DNA of 64,000 nucleotides from JALYNX01 sp963724825 (GCA_963724825.1 CAVRWT010000004.1:62001-126000); one strand, 5' to 3'; shown: positions 16,872 to 26,045, numbered from the stretch's first letter. The notes: generated from the letters alone by a model not told the origin. Numbers and translations: made by a program.

Positions 16872-18838
16872 CAGTCGGCCTGCTCGCCCTCGACGATGGG
16901 TGTCAGGTCGTTGCCCATGAGGTACTGCATGATGCGGCGTGCGACCGGTGCTGCGATGCGACCGCCAGACCCGCCCTCATCGATGAGGACGACGACGATG
17001 TACTTCGGGTCGTCGAGCGGCATCACACCGACGAACCAGGCGTGGTTGTCACGGTTCTTCGATGTTTGCCCGGTCCCGGTCTTGCCCCCGACGTTTTCCA
17101 GGCCCGGGCCGAAGTCCGAGAAGGCAGTAGCGGCGGTGCCGGCGGTGACCACCCGGTTGAGGTCGGTGAGCAGCGACGCCCGGGTGTCAGGATCGATGTC
17201 CACCGTGCGGACAAGCTTTGACTCGGGCGTGAAAACGGTATTGCCATCGGCGTCGACGACTCGGTTGACCACCCGGGGCTCCATGATCCGTCCCCCGTTG
17301 ACCAGGGCCGCATAGGAGACCGCAACCTGCAGCGGGGTCGCGGTGAATGCGCCCTGGCCGATCGCCATGTCGATCAGGTCACCACCGAGCCAGGGGCTGG
17401 CCAGCTCGAGCCGGTTCGGCTCGAGCAATGGAGGTTGGTCAGGATTCTCCAACTGATACGCCGCCCACTCCTCGAACAGTTCACGGGTCGGAACTGTGCC
17501 GTCGGCCTCAGAGGTCAGGTCGATTCCGGTCGCTGCTCCGTAGCCGAGGGACTTGGCCCAGTCCTGGAGGATGTTCTCCCTTGCCGTGCCCTTGTACTTC
17601 TGCCAGGTGCCCATCGCCACCGACCAGAAATAGATGTTGCAGGTGTGCTCAAAGGCGCCATGGATGTCGAGCCAGCCCAGGTCCGTGGGGTTGTACCAGT
17701 CGAACTTCGGCGGCTGGGAACCATCCTCCAACTCGGAGAGGACCAGCGTGCCGTCACAGTGCACGGTCTGATTGGAGACATCGACCCCCTCGAGATCCGG
17801 GTCGAGAGGAAGGTCCTCCTCCATCTTCACGGTGTAGGTGATCGCCTTGAACGTCGACGAGGGCGGGTAGAGACCGCTGATGGCAAGGTTGTTGAAGGCG
17901 TTGCTGTCGTTCAGCGCCTGGAAGGTGTCGGCGTCGATTCCGCTGACGAAGAGATTCGGGTCGAAATTCGGATACGAGGCCAGCGCCAGCACTTCGAAAG
18001 TCTTGGCGTCGAGAACGACCGCGGCGGCTCGCTTGGTCTCACTGAAGACATCGTCGCCATTCGCCCGCGCTTCATCCTTGACCGAGTTGGAGAGATTCAC
18101 GCCCTCCTCGAGCCCGAGCTCCACGAGGTTCTGAAGGTCGTAATCGATGTTGAGCACGACCGAATCGCCCGGCCCGGGCTCGACCGGTGGTTTCTGGTCG
18201 ACGATCTGGCCTCGTTGCACCTGGTACTGGACCAGCCCGGAGACCCCCTGCAGGTACTTGTCGTAGACCTTCTCCACTCCGAGCTTGCCGATCCTGAGGT
18301 TCAAGTCGAGGTCGGGCCGCGCTTCGAGGTCGGTGGCATCGGGCAGACCGAGATGGCCGATGACATGGGCCAGGGTCGGGCCCGAGATGTAGACCCGCTC
18401 CGGGACCATGACGATCTCGACGCCCGGAAGATGATCGAGATTCTCGTTGATCACGTATGCGGTCTCGTTGGAAACGGTGACCACCTCGAACCGTCCATTG
18501 ATGCCAGCTGTGTCGTACATGCGCCCCAGCTCGATCGGATCGAACCCGGTTATCGACGACAGGGTCTGGATCAGCGAGTTCCGATCATCAGGTTGGACGA
18601 ATGTGCGGTCGACGAACACCGCCGGCACCAGTCGGCTGGTGGCAAGCAAGGTCCCGTTTCGGTCGACGATGTCCCCGCGAGGGCCGTACGAGGTCTTGTC
18701 GAGCCACGCCAGCTCTTCGGCAGCTTGAGCCGTTTGCGGCCCTTCCGCCACCTGGACGAACCAGAGTCGGAGGCCGATCACCGCGAGCATCAGTGTGAAG
18801 ACGATGCCGAGGGTGGTGAGTCTGAGTGCAAACTTCAT
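16871..18838 (-). CDS. mrdA: Penicillin-binding protein 2 (class B transpeptidase)
   Basis: This is the elongasome transpeptidase partner of RodA. The 655-residue protein has an N-terminal membrane anchor (about residues 8-28), a dimerisation/pedestal region with R-G-D-I-V-D-R-N-G, and the transpeptidase domain. Active-site motifs are S-S-T-F-K (SxxK, about residue 330), T-C-N in place of the usual SxN, and K-T-G-T-G in G-G-K-T-G-T-G-Q-T-S. The gene overlaps mreD by four bases and rodA by one. The Thr in the SxN motif is a mild departure from the norm. Confidence 0.95.
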   Translation of the reverse strand: MKFALRLTTLGIVFTLMLAVIGLRLWFVQVAEGPQTAQAAEELAWLDKTSYGPRGDIVDRNGTLLATSRLVPAVFVDRTFVQPDDRNSLIQTLSSITGFDPIELGRMYDTAGINGRFEVVTVSNETAYVINENLDHLPGVEIVMVPERVYISGPTLAHVIGHLGLPDATDLEARPDLDLNLRIGKLGVEKVYDKYLQGVSGLVQYQVQRGQIVDQKPPVEPGPGDSVVLNIDYDLQNLVELGLEEGVNLSNSVKDEARANGDDVFSETKRAAAVVLDAKTFEVLALASYPNFDPNLFVSGIDADTFQALNDSNAFNNLAISGLYPPSSTFKAITYTVKMEEDLPLDPDLEGVDVSNQTVHCDGTLVLSELEDGSQPPKFDWYNPTDLGWLDIHGAFEHTCNIYFWSVAMGTWQKYKGTARENILQDWAKSLGYGAATGIDLTSEADGTVPTRELFEEWAAYQLENPDQPPLLEPNRLELASPWLGGDLIDMAIGQGAFTATPLQVAVSYAALVNGGRIMEPRVVNRVVDADGNTVFTPESKLVRTVDIDPDTRASLLTDLNRVVTAGTAATAFSDFGPGLENVGGKTGTGQTSKNRDNHAWFVGVMPLDDPKYIVVVLIDEGGSGGRIAAPVARRIMQYLMGNDLTPIVEGEQAD

Positions 18839-19338
18839 GGGTATCTGAACGCCGTCTTGTCCCGGTCGACGAGACGCACCACCAGCGGGGCGACGGCGGC
18901 CGCAATAACGAGGTTGGCCAACGGTACGAGAATCAGGCGGCTAAGCGTGTTTTCACCGAGCAGGCTCGACTGGCCGAACAGGGTTCCGATCAACATCAGG
19001 AGGATCACCCCGATCAGAGTGAGGGCACCCGCCCATAGGGCAACCGCGACTCGCCCGATGTCTGCCCGGTCCCTGGTCCGAATCCCGATGTAGGCAACCG
19101 TGGTGTAGACGACGGCACGCAATCCAAGCGCTGACGGGCCCAGTAGATCTACGACCAGTCCTGAGGTGAAGGCAATTGCAAGGATGGCCTCAGGGCGGAT
19201 CTTGGTCAGGCAGAGAATGATGACGAGGAGGAGGACCAGGTCCGGAGTGACCAGGTTGATCTGGGCAAACAGGGTCGTCTGGATGACCAGCGCAACGACG
19301 AACAGCAGGACCACGACAATTGCCGACCGCCCACGCAT
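18835..19338 (-). CDS. mreD: Rod shape-determining protein MreD
   Basis: This 167-residue, highly hydrophobic protein has about five predicted membrane segments, as expected for MreD, which links MreC and the elongasome in the membrane. MreD is poorly conserved, so the call rests on size, topology and its place exactly between mreC (one-base overlap) and mrdA (four-base overlap). A family-like G-L-V-V-D-L-L-G-P-S-A-L-G-L-R-A stretch lies near the middle. Confidence 0.93.
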   Translation of the reverse strand: MRGRSAIVVVLLFVVALVIQTTLFAQINLVTPDLVLLLVIILCLTKIRPEAILAIAFTSGLVVDLLGPSALGLRAVVYTTVAYIGIRTRDRADIGRVAVALWAGALTLIGVILLMLIGTLFGQSSLLGENTLSRLILVPLANLVIAAAVAPLVVRLVDRDKTAFRYP

Positions 19339-20255
19339 CAGCCCTCGTTTTCCAACGTGGTGGTCGTCGTGGAAGAGGCATCGGTGGTGGTCGTGGTTGT
19401 CTCTTCGACATCACCGGCATCGTCGGTGGCTGCAGTGACGGGATCGGGCGGCCAGGCGAGGATGACGACGATTCGCAAGGTATCGGTGTTGACGTATGGC
19501 TCGACGCTTGCGGTCAATGAGTGGGACACGGGCCCGGCGTCATGGAGGACGACACCCACCGGGAGACCGGCGGGATAGGAAATGCTGCCTGCGGATGTCA
19601 CAACCCGGTCGCCTTCGAGGACAGGCTCTCGGGCGTCCCCGATCAGAAGTCGCATCTCTGAGGTGTTCACCTGTGGTGTCAGGGTGCCGACCTGGGCGTT
19701 GACCAGCACGGTGATGCCGTTGCGTCCCGTGGTGATCGGGACGATGGTCGCCGATCCGGAGGTGACAGTCCGCACGGTCCCGACGACGTATCCGTTGGTG
19801 TCGATGACCGGTTGCCCGACTACCACACCGTCGTTGGTCCCTTTGTCCACCACGAAGGCCGACTCGACCTTGCCGATCACGTTCGCAACCGTTTGGCCCA
19901 GGCTCGGGTCGGCGGTGTCCAGGCCGTACAGCTGCTCCAGCAGCGCAAGCAAGGCAAGACGATCCTGAACCCCGACCAGCTCGGCCTGCGCCTCGGCGAG
20001 CTCGGCGCGGAGCGAAATGTTCTGCTCACGCAGGGAAGCCACATTGGTGAGGCTGTCGAACATGTCGGCGACCGGGTTGACCACCAGTGATGCGGCTTCC
20101 TGAAGTGGAGCGACTATGGCCTGGGTGCCGGACCGGAGGACACCGACGACACCCTTGCCCTCGAGGCGGACATCGATCGTCATCAAGAGCACACCAACAA
20201 CCAAGAGAGTGATGAAGGTTGGGAGGAGCCGGCTGGAAGTTTCTCGGCTCAGCAT
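19338..20255 (-). CDS. mreC: Rod shape-determining protein MreC
   Basis: This 305-residue MreC has one N-terminal membrane helix (about 14-32), a coiled coil with the heptad-like S-L-R-E-Q-N-I-S-L-R-A-E-L (about 70-100), then the beta-barrel domain with I-G-K-V-E and G-T-N-D-G-V-V-V-G-Q-P-V. The last 30 residues are acidic and Thr-rich. MreC scaffolds PBP2 outside the membrane. The stop overlaps the mreD start by one base and mreB ends 22 bases upstream, so it belongs to the mre operon. Confidence 0.95.
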   Translation of the reverse strand: MLSRETSSRLLPTFITLLVVGVLLMTIDVRLEGKGVVGVLRSGTQAIVAPLQEAASLVVNPVADMFDSLTNVASLREQNISLRAELAEAQAELVGVQDRLALLALLEQLYGLDTADPSLGQTVANVIGKVESAFVVDKGTNDGVVVGQPVIDTNGYVVGTVRTVTSGSATIVPITTGRNGITVLVNAQVGTLTPQVNTSEMRLLIGDAREPVLEGDRVVTSAGSISYPAGLPVGVVLHDAGPVSHSLTASVEPYVNTDTLRIVVILAWPPDPVTAATDDAGDVEETTTTTTDASSTTTTTLENEG

Positions 20256-20277
20256 CGGTGGAGACGGGTCAGGGCGT

Positions 20278-21309
20278 TCACGGCCGCGACGAGGAGACGA
20301 GAACGTTCTGCAACGTGTCGAATTCCTCCAGGCACTTCCCCGAGCCGATCACCACCGACTGCAGCGGCTTGGCTGCAGTGACGATGGGCATCCCCGTCTC
20401 ATGGGCCAAACGATGGTCCAACCCAACCAAGAGAGCCCCTCCACCGGTTATGACGATCCCGCGTTCTACGACGTCGGCCGCCAACTCGGGAGGGGTCTTG
20501 TCCAGCGTGAACTTCACCGCGTCCACGACGGCCTGAGTCGGCTCCTCAATGGCCTCGCGGATCTCCGGGCTCGAGAGAAGGATTGTCTTGGGCAACCCGG
20601 TGACCAGGTCGCGGCCGCGCACCTCGGCCGATGGCTCGTCGGCATACGGCCATGCGGAGCCCACCGCGAGCTTGAGCTGCTCGGCGGTGCGCTCCCCGAT
20701 CAGAACGTTGTATTCCTTCTTGACCCAATCGATGATCGAGGTGTCCATCTCGTCGCCACCCACACGAATCGAGCGGGAGACCACGATCCCACCCAGGGAG
20801 ATGACGGCGACTTCGGTGGTGCCACCACCGATGTCTACGACCATCGAGCCGGCGGGCTCGCCAATGGGGAGGCCCGACCCGATGGCGGCGGCCATTGGCT
20901 CCTCGATGGTGTAGGCCCGGCGGGCACCCGCGTGATATGCGGCCTCTTCGACGGCACGTCGCTCGACAGGGGTGATGCCCGAAGGGACACAAACCACGAT
21001 TCGAGGCCGTGCCCACTTGCGGCGATGGACCTTCTGGATGAAGTAGCGAAGCATTTTCTCGGTGATGTCGAAGTCGGCGATGACCCCATCCCTGAGCGGC
21101 CGGATGGCTGTGATATGGGCCGGGGTGCGCCCGATCATCCGTTTCGCCTCCGTCCCGACGGCAAGGGCGCGGCCGTTGTGGGTGTTGATGGCGACCACTG
21201 ATGGCTCATTGAGGACAATGCCCTGACCCCGCACATACACCAATGTGTTGGCGGTACCGAGATCGATGGCCATATCTTGGCCAGCAAAAGACAAAAGGGT
21301 TTCAGCCAT
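20278..21309 (-). CDS. mreB: Actin-like rod-shape protein MreB
   Basis: MreB forms membrane-bound filaments that guide cell elongation. The 343-residue protein has the actin-fold phosphate loops: D-L-G-T-A-N-T-L-V near residue 17, D-I-G-G-G-T-T-E-V near 165 and I-T-G-G-G-A-L-L near 285, as well as P-S-V-V-A-I-N. Length is normal. It opens the mre operon and is 112 bases from ndk; that gap contains a DnaA-box match. Confidence 0.97.
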   Translation of the reverse strand: MAETLLSFAGQDMAIDLGTANTLVYVRGQGIVLNEPSVVAINTHNGRALAVGTEAKRMIGRTPAHITAIRPLRDGVIADFDITEKMLRYFIQKVHRRKWARPRIVVCVPSGITPVERRAVEEAAYHAGARRAYTIEEPMAAAIGSGLPIGEPAGSMVVDIGGGTTEVAVISLGGIVVSRSIRVGGDEMDTSIIDWVKKEYNVLIGERTAEQLKLAVGSAWPYADEPSAEVRGRDLVTGLPKTILLSSPEIREAIEEPTQAVVDAVKFTLDKTPPELAADVVERGIVITGGGALLVGLDHRLAHETGMPIVTAAKPLQSVVIGSGKCLEEFDTLQNVLVSSSRP

Positions 21310-21387
21310 GCTTACAGACTCCGCGATGGACCTGTGAAGTGTAGGTGTGCTCCTGTTGCTGTGTCATCGGCCAAACAAGCCTATCGG

Positions 21388-21396
21388 TTATCCACA
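21388..21396 (+). promoter_or_regulatory. Consensus DnaA box
   Basis: TTATCCACA matches the DnaA-box consensus exactly and lies between ndk and mreB, upstream of the mreB start. It is single, with no cluster around it, so it is not an origin. It could allow DnaA control of mreB or be chance. Confidence 0.4.
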
Positions 21397-21420
21397 GGGT
21401 GTCGCCAATGGGAACCGCCT

Positions 21421-21825
21421 CTAACCGAAGAAGATCTCCAACTCGCGTATGGCGCTTTCAGGGCTGTCGGACCCGTGGACGAGGTTTTGGGTGACCAGGA
21501 GGCCAAGATCGCCCCGAATCGTCCCCGGATCGGCCTTGGCCGGATCGGTCGCCCCCATCACGGCCCGGGCAACGCTGACTGCTGACTCGCCGGACCACTC
21601 CATCGCCACTACCGGCCCCGAGGTGATGAACTGCAGCAGCTCCGGAAAGAACCCTTTCTCGACATGCTCGGCGTAATGACGACGAGCAAGAGCCTCGTCG
21701 ATCTCGAGCTGGCGGATCTTCTCCAGGGTCAGGCCTTTGCGCTCGAACCGGGAGACGATCTCACCGACGAGACCACGAGAAACGCCGTCGGGCTTGACCA
21801 TGATGAAGGTGTGCTCATTCGGCAT
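21421..21825 (-). CDS. ndk: Nucleoside-diphosphate kinase
   Basis: Ndk balances NTP and dNTP pools by transferring phosphate through an active-site histidine. The 134-residue product begins T-F-I-M-V-K-P-D-G-V-x-R and carries the signature N-L-V-H-G-S-D-S with the phospho-His, ending E-L-E-I-F-F. Length is normal. Its start lies inside the 3' end of folC as that frame is read (97-base overlap), which is unusually long and may mean that folC ends earlier. Confidence 0.97.
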   Translation of the reverse strand: MPNEHTFIMVKPDGVSRGLVGEIVSRFERKGLTLEKIRQLEIDEALARRHYAEHVEKGFFPELLQFITSGPVVAMEWSGESAVSVARAVMGATDPAKADPGTIRGDLGLLVTQNLVHGSDSPESAIRELEIFFG

Positions 21826-23198
21826 TGGGATGGATTGTATGAGCGACGTCGTCGGGTTCTCGCCGATAGAACGGAGCCCACCAGCATCTCCCTCACCTCT
21901 CCCACCAGATACAACGAGCCCGCCACTAGAACGGACCCAGCGGCGCCGGCTCTCTCCTTCGCCTTCTCGACCGCATCGCGGACGGTGCGGGCCTCGAACA
22001 CAGGAAGGTCGGTCACGGCGGCGACTCTCTTCGCCAGCTCGTCGGGAACCACGGCGCGTTCCGCCTCGGGCGAGGTGACGATGAACTCGAGGGCCACCTC
22101 AGCGAGGCGTTCCACCATGGCCTCGACGTTCTTATCCCCCATCACGCCGAACACGAGGTGCCACCGCTTCGACGGGTACTCCTCGATCAAAGAGTCCACC
22201 AGGACTTCGACTCCATCGGTGTTGTGGGCCCCATCGACCATCAACAGCGGTTCGGAACCCAAAGTCTCCATCCTGCCCGGAACCGTGGCCGCGGCCGTGG
22301 CGTCACGAACCGCCTCGACGTCGAGTTTCCTACCGAGGAAGGCCTCTGCTGCGGCGATCGAATTTGCCAGGTTGATCACCTGGTGACGCCCATGAAGCGG
22401 GAGGAACAGGTCCTCGTACGTGTCCTCTGCTCCGTCGACAGTCACCAGCCAACCTCCCACTCCTCGATCGGCCGAAACCACCGAGAAATCCTTGCCGTAG
22501 TGGCGATGGTGGATTCCCAGCTCCCGGGCCCGGGCCTCGGCCACTGCCAGAGCCGGGTCGGGCAGCGGCCCGGTGATGAGTATCGAGTTCAGGCCTGCAA
22601 TCGCCACCTTCTCCGTCGCAATGCTGGCCAGGTCGGGACCGAGGTATTCGGTGTGCTCGATTCCGATGCTGGTGACGACGCAAACCTCCGCGTCGACGAC
22701 ATTGGTGGCGTCCAGCCGGCCTCCGAGCCCCACTTCGAGCACGGCTGCCTCGACGGGCAGGCTGGCGAAGTATGCAAACGCGGCCGCGGTGATCAACTCG
22801 AAATAGGTGCTGGGGTCGGCGCCCTGCGCCTCGCGCACCAGCGCAAAGGCTTCGACATCGGACACCGCCAGAGCGAACTCTTCCTCGGTCGCGGGACGAC
22901 CGTTCACGGCCAGTCGCTCTTCGACCCGTTGCAGATGAGGCGAGATGTAGGTGCCGGTGGCCAATCCGTGTGACACCAGAATGAGCGTGGCGAGGCGGGA
23001 AGTCGACGTCTTCCCGTTGGTTCCGGCCACGTGGATGATGGGATAGCCCTCTTCGGGGTGGCCCATGTCATCGAGAAGGCCGTGCATTCGATCGAGGCCC
23101 GGCTTCACCCCAAGGGCGATGTGGCGATCGAGGTACGCGAGGGCTTCGGTGTAGTTCATCAAGAGGAAGGGCCCCGGGAGGTTAATCCCGAGGCCCAT
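21729..23198 (-). CDS. folC: Folylpolyglutamate/dihydrofolate synthase FolC
   Basis: FolC adds glutamate to folates (and to dihydropteroate). Motifs are V-A-G-T-N-G-K-T-S-T (P-loop), a long Mur-ligase-like central domain with E-V-G-L-G-G-R-L-D-A-T-N, V-D-G-A-H-N near residue 320, and G-S-L-Y-L-V-G-E-V-R near the true end. After that come some 45 basic and Ser-rich residues with no family similarity that run into ndk, so a 3' frameshift near 21825-21850 is possible. ATG 23198 has a GAGAGG upstream; ATG 23159 matches the usual family start better. Confidence 0.92.
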   Translation of the reverse strand: MGLGINLPGPFLLMNYTEALAYLDRHIALGVKPGLDRMHGLLDDMGHPEEGYPIIHVAGTNGKTSTSRLATLILVSHGLATGTYISPHLQRVEERLAVNGRPATEEEFALAVSDVEAFALVREAQGADPSTYFELITAAAFAYFASLPVEAAVLEVGLGGRLDATNVVDAEVCVVTSIGIEHTEYLGPDLASIATEKVAIAGLNSILITGPLPDPALAVAEARARELGIHHRHYGKDFSVVSADRGVGGWLVTVDGAEDTYEDLFLPLHGRHQVINLANSIAAAEAFLGRKLDVEAVRDATAAATVPGRMETLGSEPLLMVDGAHNTDGVEVLVDSLIEEYPSKRWHLVFGVMGDKNVEAMVERLAEVALEFIVTSPEAERAVVPDELAKRVAAVTDLPVFEARTVRDAVEKAKERAGAAGSVLVAGSLYLVGEVREMLVGSVLSARTRRRRSYNPSQCRMSTPSSWSSPTAFLVVSSVRSSPGSSAKA

Positions 23199-23224
23199 CC
23201 ACCTCTCTCAGAAGGCCGGGGCGA

Positions 23225-25696
23225 TCAGCCTTCCTCCCCGCGCCGGGCGATGTGGATCAGATAGATCCCCAAGCCCAGGAGCAGGATCGAGGCGCCAAGG
23301 AGTTGCTCGCTATCCAATCCGGTGAACGGAAGGACAACTTCGCCCTCCACCTCGTCATCACACGCCACTACTTCGAAAGCGCCCGAGGTTTCGCCGGTGA
23401 GCTCGTATCCGGGCTCCGCTTCCGCACTCCAGGTGTAGTCACCGATCAGGAGCGTCTGCTCGCCTCCAGCATCCCCGAACACCGCCACCTCGAGATGGCT
23501 GCTGTCCAGAACCGTCACTGTGGCGGCCGCCTCTGGCGTGATCCCAACTGTTACCGAGCCAAATGCCGTCGGGGCACCCTGCACGCAGTCCCCGTGGGTG
23601 ACGACGACCGAAGCCCCACAGGGAACGATCGTGAACTCGCCGGATGTGTCCCCGGTCACCGAGAACCCGGCAGATGCCTCGGCAGTCCACGTGTAGGTCC
23701 CCGGCGGCAGGTCCGACGAACCGCCAGAAGCGCTGAACGTGGCCACCACGTTCGAGTCAGCGTCCCGGACCGTCACTGTGGCACCTGAGTCAGGGTCGAT
23801 CACGGCCATGACCGATCCCAACGCGCCCTCGCCGACAACACATGCTCCCCCTGTCACCGACACCGTCGATGGGCATGGCGCAATGGTGAACTCTCCGGAC
23901 GTTTGCTCTCCTTCGGGGAACTCGAATCCATCACCAGGCTCGGCCACCCAGGTGTAAGTGCCCGGAGCCAAGTTGCTGGTGCCGCCCACTCCGTCAAACG
24001 AGGCCGCAACGTTCATCTCGCTGTCGTAGACCGTGACTGTCGCACCGGAATCGGAGTCGATGAACACCGACACCGAGCCAAGCGGGCCATCGACCAACTG
24101 GCATTCGCCGCTGGTCACGAGCACCGAGACATCACACGGGGGAATGTCGAACTCTCCCGAGTCATCGCCCGTCAGGGCAAAGCCCTCCGAGGCGGTCGCG
24201 TCCCAGGTGTAACTCCCAGGCGCCAGCTCCTCGGAGCCGCCCGAGCCAGTGAAGTTGTAGGGACCACCGGGGCCGCTCACCACGACGGTTGCTCCTGACT
24301 CAGGATCGATCGTGACTTCCACTACCCCAACCGGCAGCCCAGCCTGGTTGATTGAACATCCACCTGACACCACGACCGTCGATGCCTCGCAGGGCTCGAT
24401 GGTGAAACTGCCTTCAGCCGGCCCTTCGAGGTCGAAGCCACTCGCCGCGTCGGCCGACCAGTAGTAGGTCCCCGGGGGCAGATTGGTCGACCCGCCCTCA
24501 TCGCTGAACGAAGCGACCTCGTCGGTCATCGCTGCGTCTGAGTAGATGGTGACCGTGGCCGAATCGTCGGGATCGATGGTCACATCAACAGGGCCCAAGG
24601 GCCCGTCGATCAGGCTGCAGGCTCCGCTTTCGACAGTGACGGAGCCAGTGCAAGGCTCGACGGTGAAACCACCCGAGCTGGGACCGGTCAACGCGAATCC
24701 CGAGGCCGCGGTCGCGGTCCATGTGTATTGCCCCGGAGCAAGTGCTTGTGTGCCTCCGGCTCCGGAGAAGTTGTACGGCCCACCCGGCCCGCTGACAACA
24801 ACAGTCGCGCCAGAGGTGGGGTCAATCGTGACCTGAACGGAGCCCAACGGGGCGCCGTTGGGCCCGATGGCACAGTCGCCAGAGACAACCACCGTCGAGG
24901 CGCCACAGGGAAGGACCGTGAAGTTGCCACTCGACGGTCCACTGAGTTGGAACCCGGTCGCAGCACTGGCAGTCCAGCTGTACTGCCCGGGTGCCAGGGC
25001 TTGTGACCCACCCGCCCCCGAGAAGTTGTAGGGGCCGCCGGGGCCAGTGACAACCACGGTTGCGCCCGAAGCGGGGTTGATGACGAAAGACACCCCACCG
25101 AGAGGCACGCCCTGGTTGAGGCGACAAGCTTGGACGGTTGGTGTGACCGTCACGTTTTGGTTGCAGACCGGGACTTGGAGCTGGATGACGTCGTTGCTCT
25201 CACCCACGGAGCCGGCAGCCTGGTTGTTCCACCATTTGGCGTCGGCCCTCGACTTCAGATAGATGGTCTGTCCTTCGTAGGCGGAGGCATTGAACGTCCC
25301 CGAGAACTGGCCGGACGGAGACTGCGTCAACCCGTAGTCGGCCAGCGTCTGGCCATAGGCCGAGTTCGGAACCGGGTACTGGGCGGCGCCGGGGAGGAAT
25401 TTCCCGCTGCCGATCTTGGTCTCGTCACCATCGAAGCTGGTGCCGCTCTCGCCATCGACGTAGACGCCGATGTTGGAGTTGTAGCGCCCACCATCGTTGG
25501 TGGCGGTCCAGGTCGATGCGGTGTACGAGATGATCGGGTCACCCTGCGAACAGGCCACCGATCCGGTGAGGTCTGCGTGATGGGCCAACGCCGCCGGGGC
25601 GAACACCACCATCATCGACATCAGCACGGCTACCACGGAGAAAGTCGCGAGGAGACGCTCGAACCTGCGACGGAGGGGCTTGAACCCGAGGCTCAT
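23225..25696 (-). CDS. LPXTG-type surface protein with seven ~80-residue repeats
   Basis: This 823-residue secreted cell-wall protein has an N-terminal signal peptide (hydrophobic core about 16-36, cleavage after A-L-A), a unique domain of about 140 residues rich in Tyr, Asn and Trp, then seven tandem repeats. Each repeat has I-D-P-x-S-G-A-T-V, a P-G-x-Y-x-W strand and two cysteines (one at the start, one in P-C at the end), suggesting a disulfide-closed beta-sandwich. The C-terminus has L-P-F-T-G, a hydrophobic helix and R-R-G-E-E, a classic sortase signal. No sortase gene is in the window. It is preceded by a small ORF and a leader shared with another LPXTG gene. Confidence 0.88.
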   Translation of the reverse strand: MSLGFKPLRRRFERLLATFSVVAVLMSMMVVFAPAALAHHADLTGSVACSQGDPIISYTASTWTATNDGGRYNSNIGVYVDGESGTSFDGDETKIGSGKFLPGAAQYPVPNSAYGQTLADYGLTQSPSGQFSGTFNASAYEGQTIYLKSRADAKWWNNQAAGSVGESNDVIQLQVPVCNQNVTVTPTVQACRLNQGVPLGGVSFVINPASGATVVVTGPGGPYNFSGAGGSQALAPGQYSWTASAATGFQLSGPSSGNFTVLPCGASTVVVSGDCAIGPNGAPLGSVQVTIDPTSGATVVVSGPGGPYNFSGAGGTQALAPGQYTWTATAASGFALTGPSSGGFTVEPCTGSVTVESGACSLIDGPLGPVDVTIDPDDSATVTIYSDAAMTDEVASFSDEGGSTNLPPGTYYWSADAASGFDLEGPAEGSFTIEPCEASTVVVSGGCSINQAGLPVGVVEVTIDPESGATVVVSGPGGPYNFTGSGGSEELAPGSYTWDATASEGFALTGDDSGEFDIPPCDVSVLVTSGECQLVDGPLGSVSVFIDSDSGATVTVYDSEMNVAASFDGVGGTSNLAPGTYTWVAEPGDGFEFPEGEQTSGEFTIAPCPSTVSVTGGACVVGEGALGSVMAVIDPDSGATVTVRDADSNVVATFSASGGSSDLPPGTYTWTAEASAGFSVTGDTSGEFTIVPCGASVVVTHGDCVQGAPTAFGSVTVGITPEAAATVTVLDSSHLEVAVFGDAGGEQTLLIGDYTWSAEAEPGYELTGETSGAFEVVACDDEVEGEVVLPFTGLDSEQLLGASILLLGLGIYLIHIARRGEEG

Positions 25697-25782
25697 GAGA
25701 GCCCTCCAACACAGGAAACGCGCCGACAGCGCGTATAAGACTCGACGCCCCAGACGACAGGAGTCGTCCCCAGCCCCTTCAT
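25693..25782 (-). CDS. Putative 29-codon leader ORF coupled to the surface-protein gene
   Basis: An ATG at 25782 opens a 29-codon frame (M-K-G-L-G-T-T-P-V-V to G-G-L-S) whose TGA overlaps the ATG of the 823-residue surface protein (ATGA). The ATG stands just after the conserved leader end GGGATAGGAAG, the same place where the second LPXTG gene starts after its copy of the leader. It could couple translation or merely be the scar of an older start. No similarity to known peptides is seen. Confidence 0.4.
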   Translation of the reverse strand: MKGLGTTPVVWGVESYTRCRRVSCVGGLS

Positions 25783-25784
25783 AT

Positions 25785-25892
25785 CTTCCTATCCCTTCAT
25801 CATTTGGGACAGGTCGGTCTCACCACTAGCTCCACCAGACCCAGGTGACCGTTTTACAGGCCTGGTTTCACAGCCTCCCTATTTCCCCTTGT
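25785..25892 (-). promoter_or_regulatory. Conserved 5' leader L1, candidate structured RNA
   Basis: About 108 bases upstream of the surface-protein gene match, at around two thirds of positions and almost without gaps, the leader of the other LPXTG gene (26648-26756). Shared blocks are ACAAGGG, GGGAGGC, GGCCTGTA, CGGTCACCTGGG, AGTGGTGAGACCG, CCTGT and ATGAAGGGATAGGAA. CGGTC/GACCG and ACC/GGT can pair, forming a bulged stem. I could not match it to a riboswitch class that I know. The gap between the two surface genes (25697-26045) otherwise holds only the leader ORF and a terminator. Confidence 0.55.
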
Positions 25893-25976
25893 GGGTGCGA
25901 CCACTCAGTGTGTTCGTTAGCCACAAGTCTGCCCGGAATGGGAGGCAAGTCAACAGAGGGTCATAGGGGTGATGCA

Positions 25977-26011
25977 GAGAAAACCCCGGAAGCGCTAGCC
26001 ACCGGGGTCTT
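25977..26011 (-). terminator. Rho-independent terminator of the second LPXTG gene
   Basis: On the minus strand ACCCCGG pairs with CCGGGGT around a 12-base loop, followed by a T-run. It lies just after the stop of the LPXTG gene at 26046 and upstream of leader L1, so the two surface-protein genes are probably separate transcripts. Confidence 0.75.
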
Positions 26012-26045
26012 CACTAGTCAATCGGAGACTGTCAGATTGGAGCGG

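Noticed and set aside
15429..17315. 628-codon plus-strand open frame
   Set aside because: Antisense to tdk and rodA and charged, low-complexity in character; no family motif.
17435..19093. 552-codon plus-strand open frame
   Set aside because: Antisense to mrdA and mreD; shadow of codon bias.
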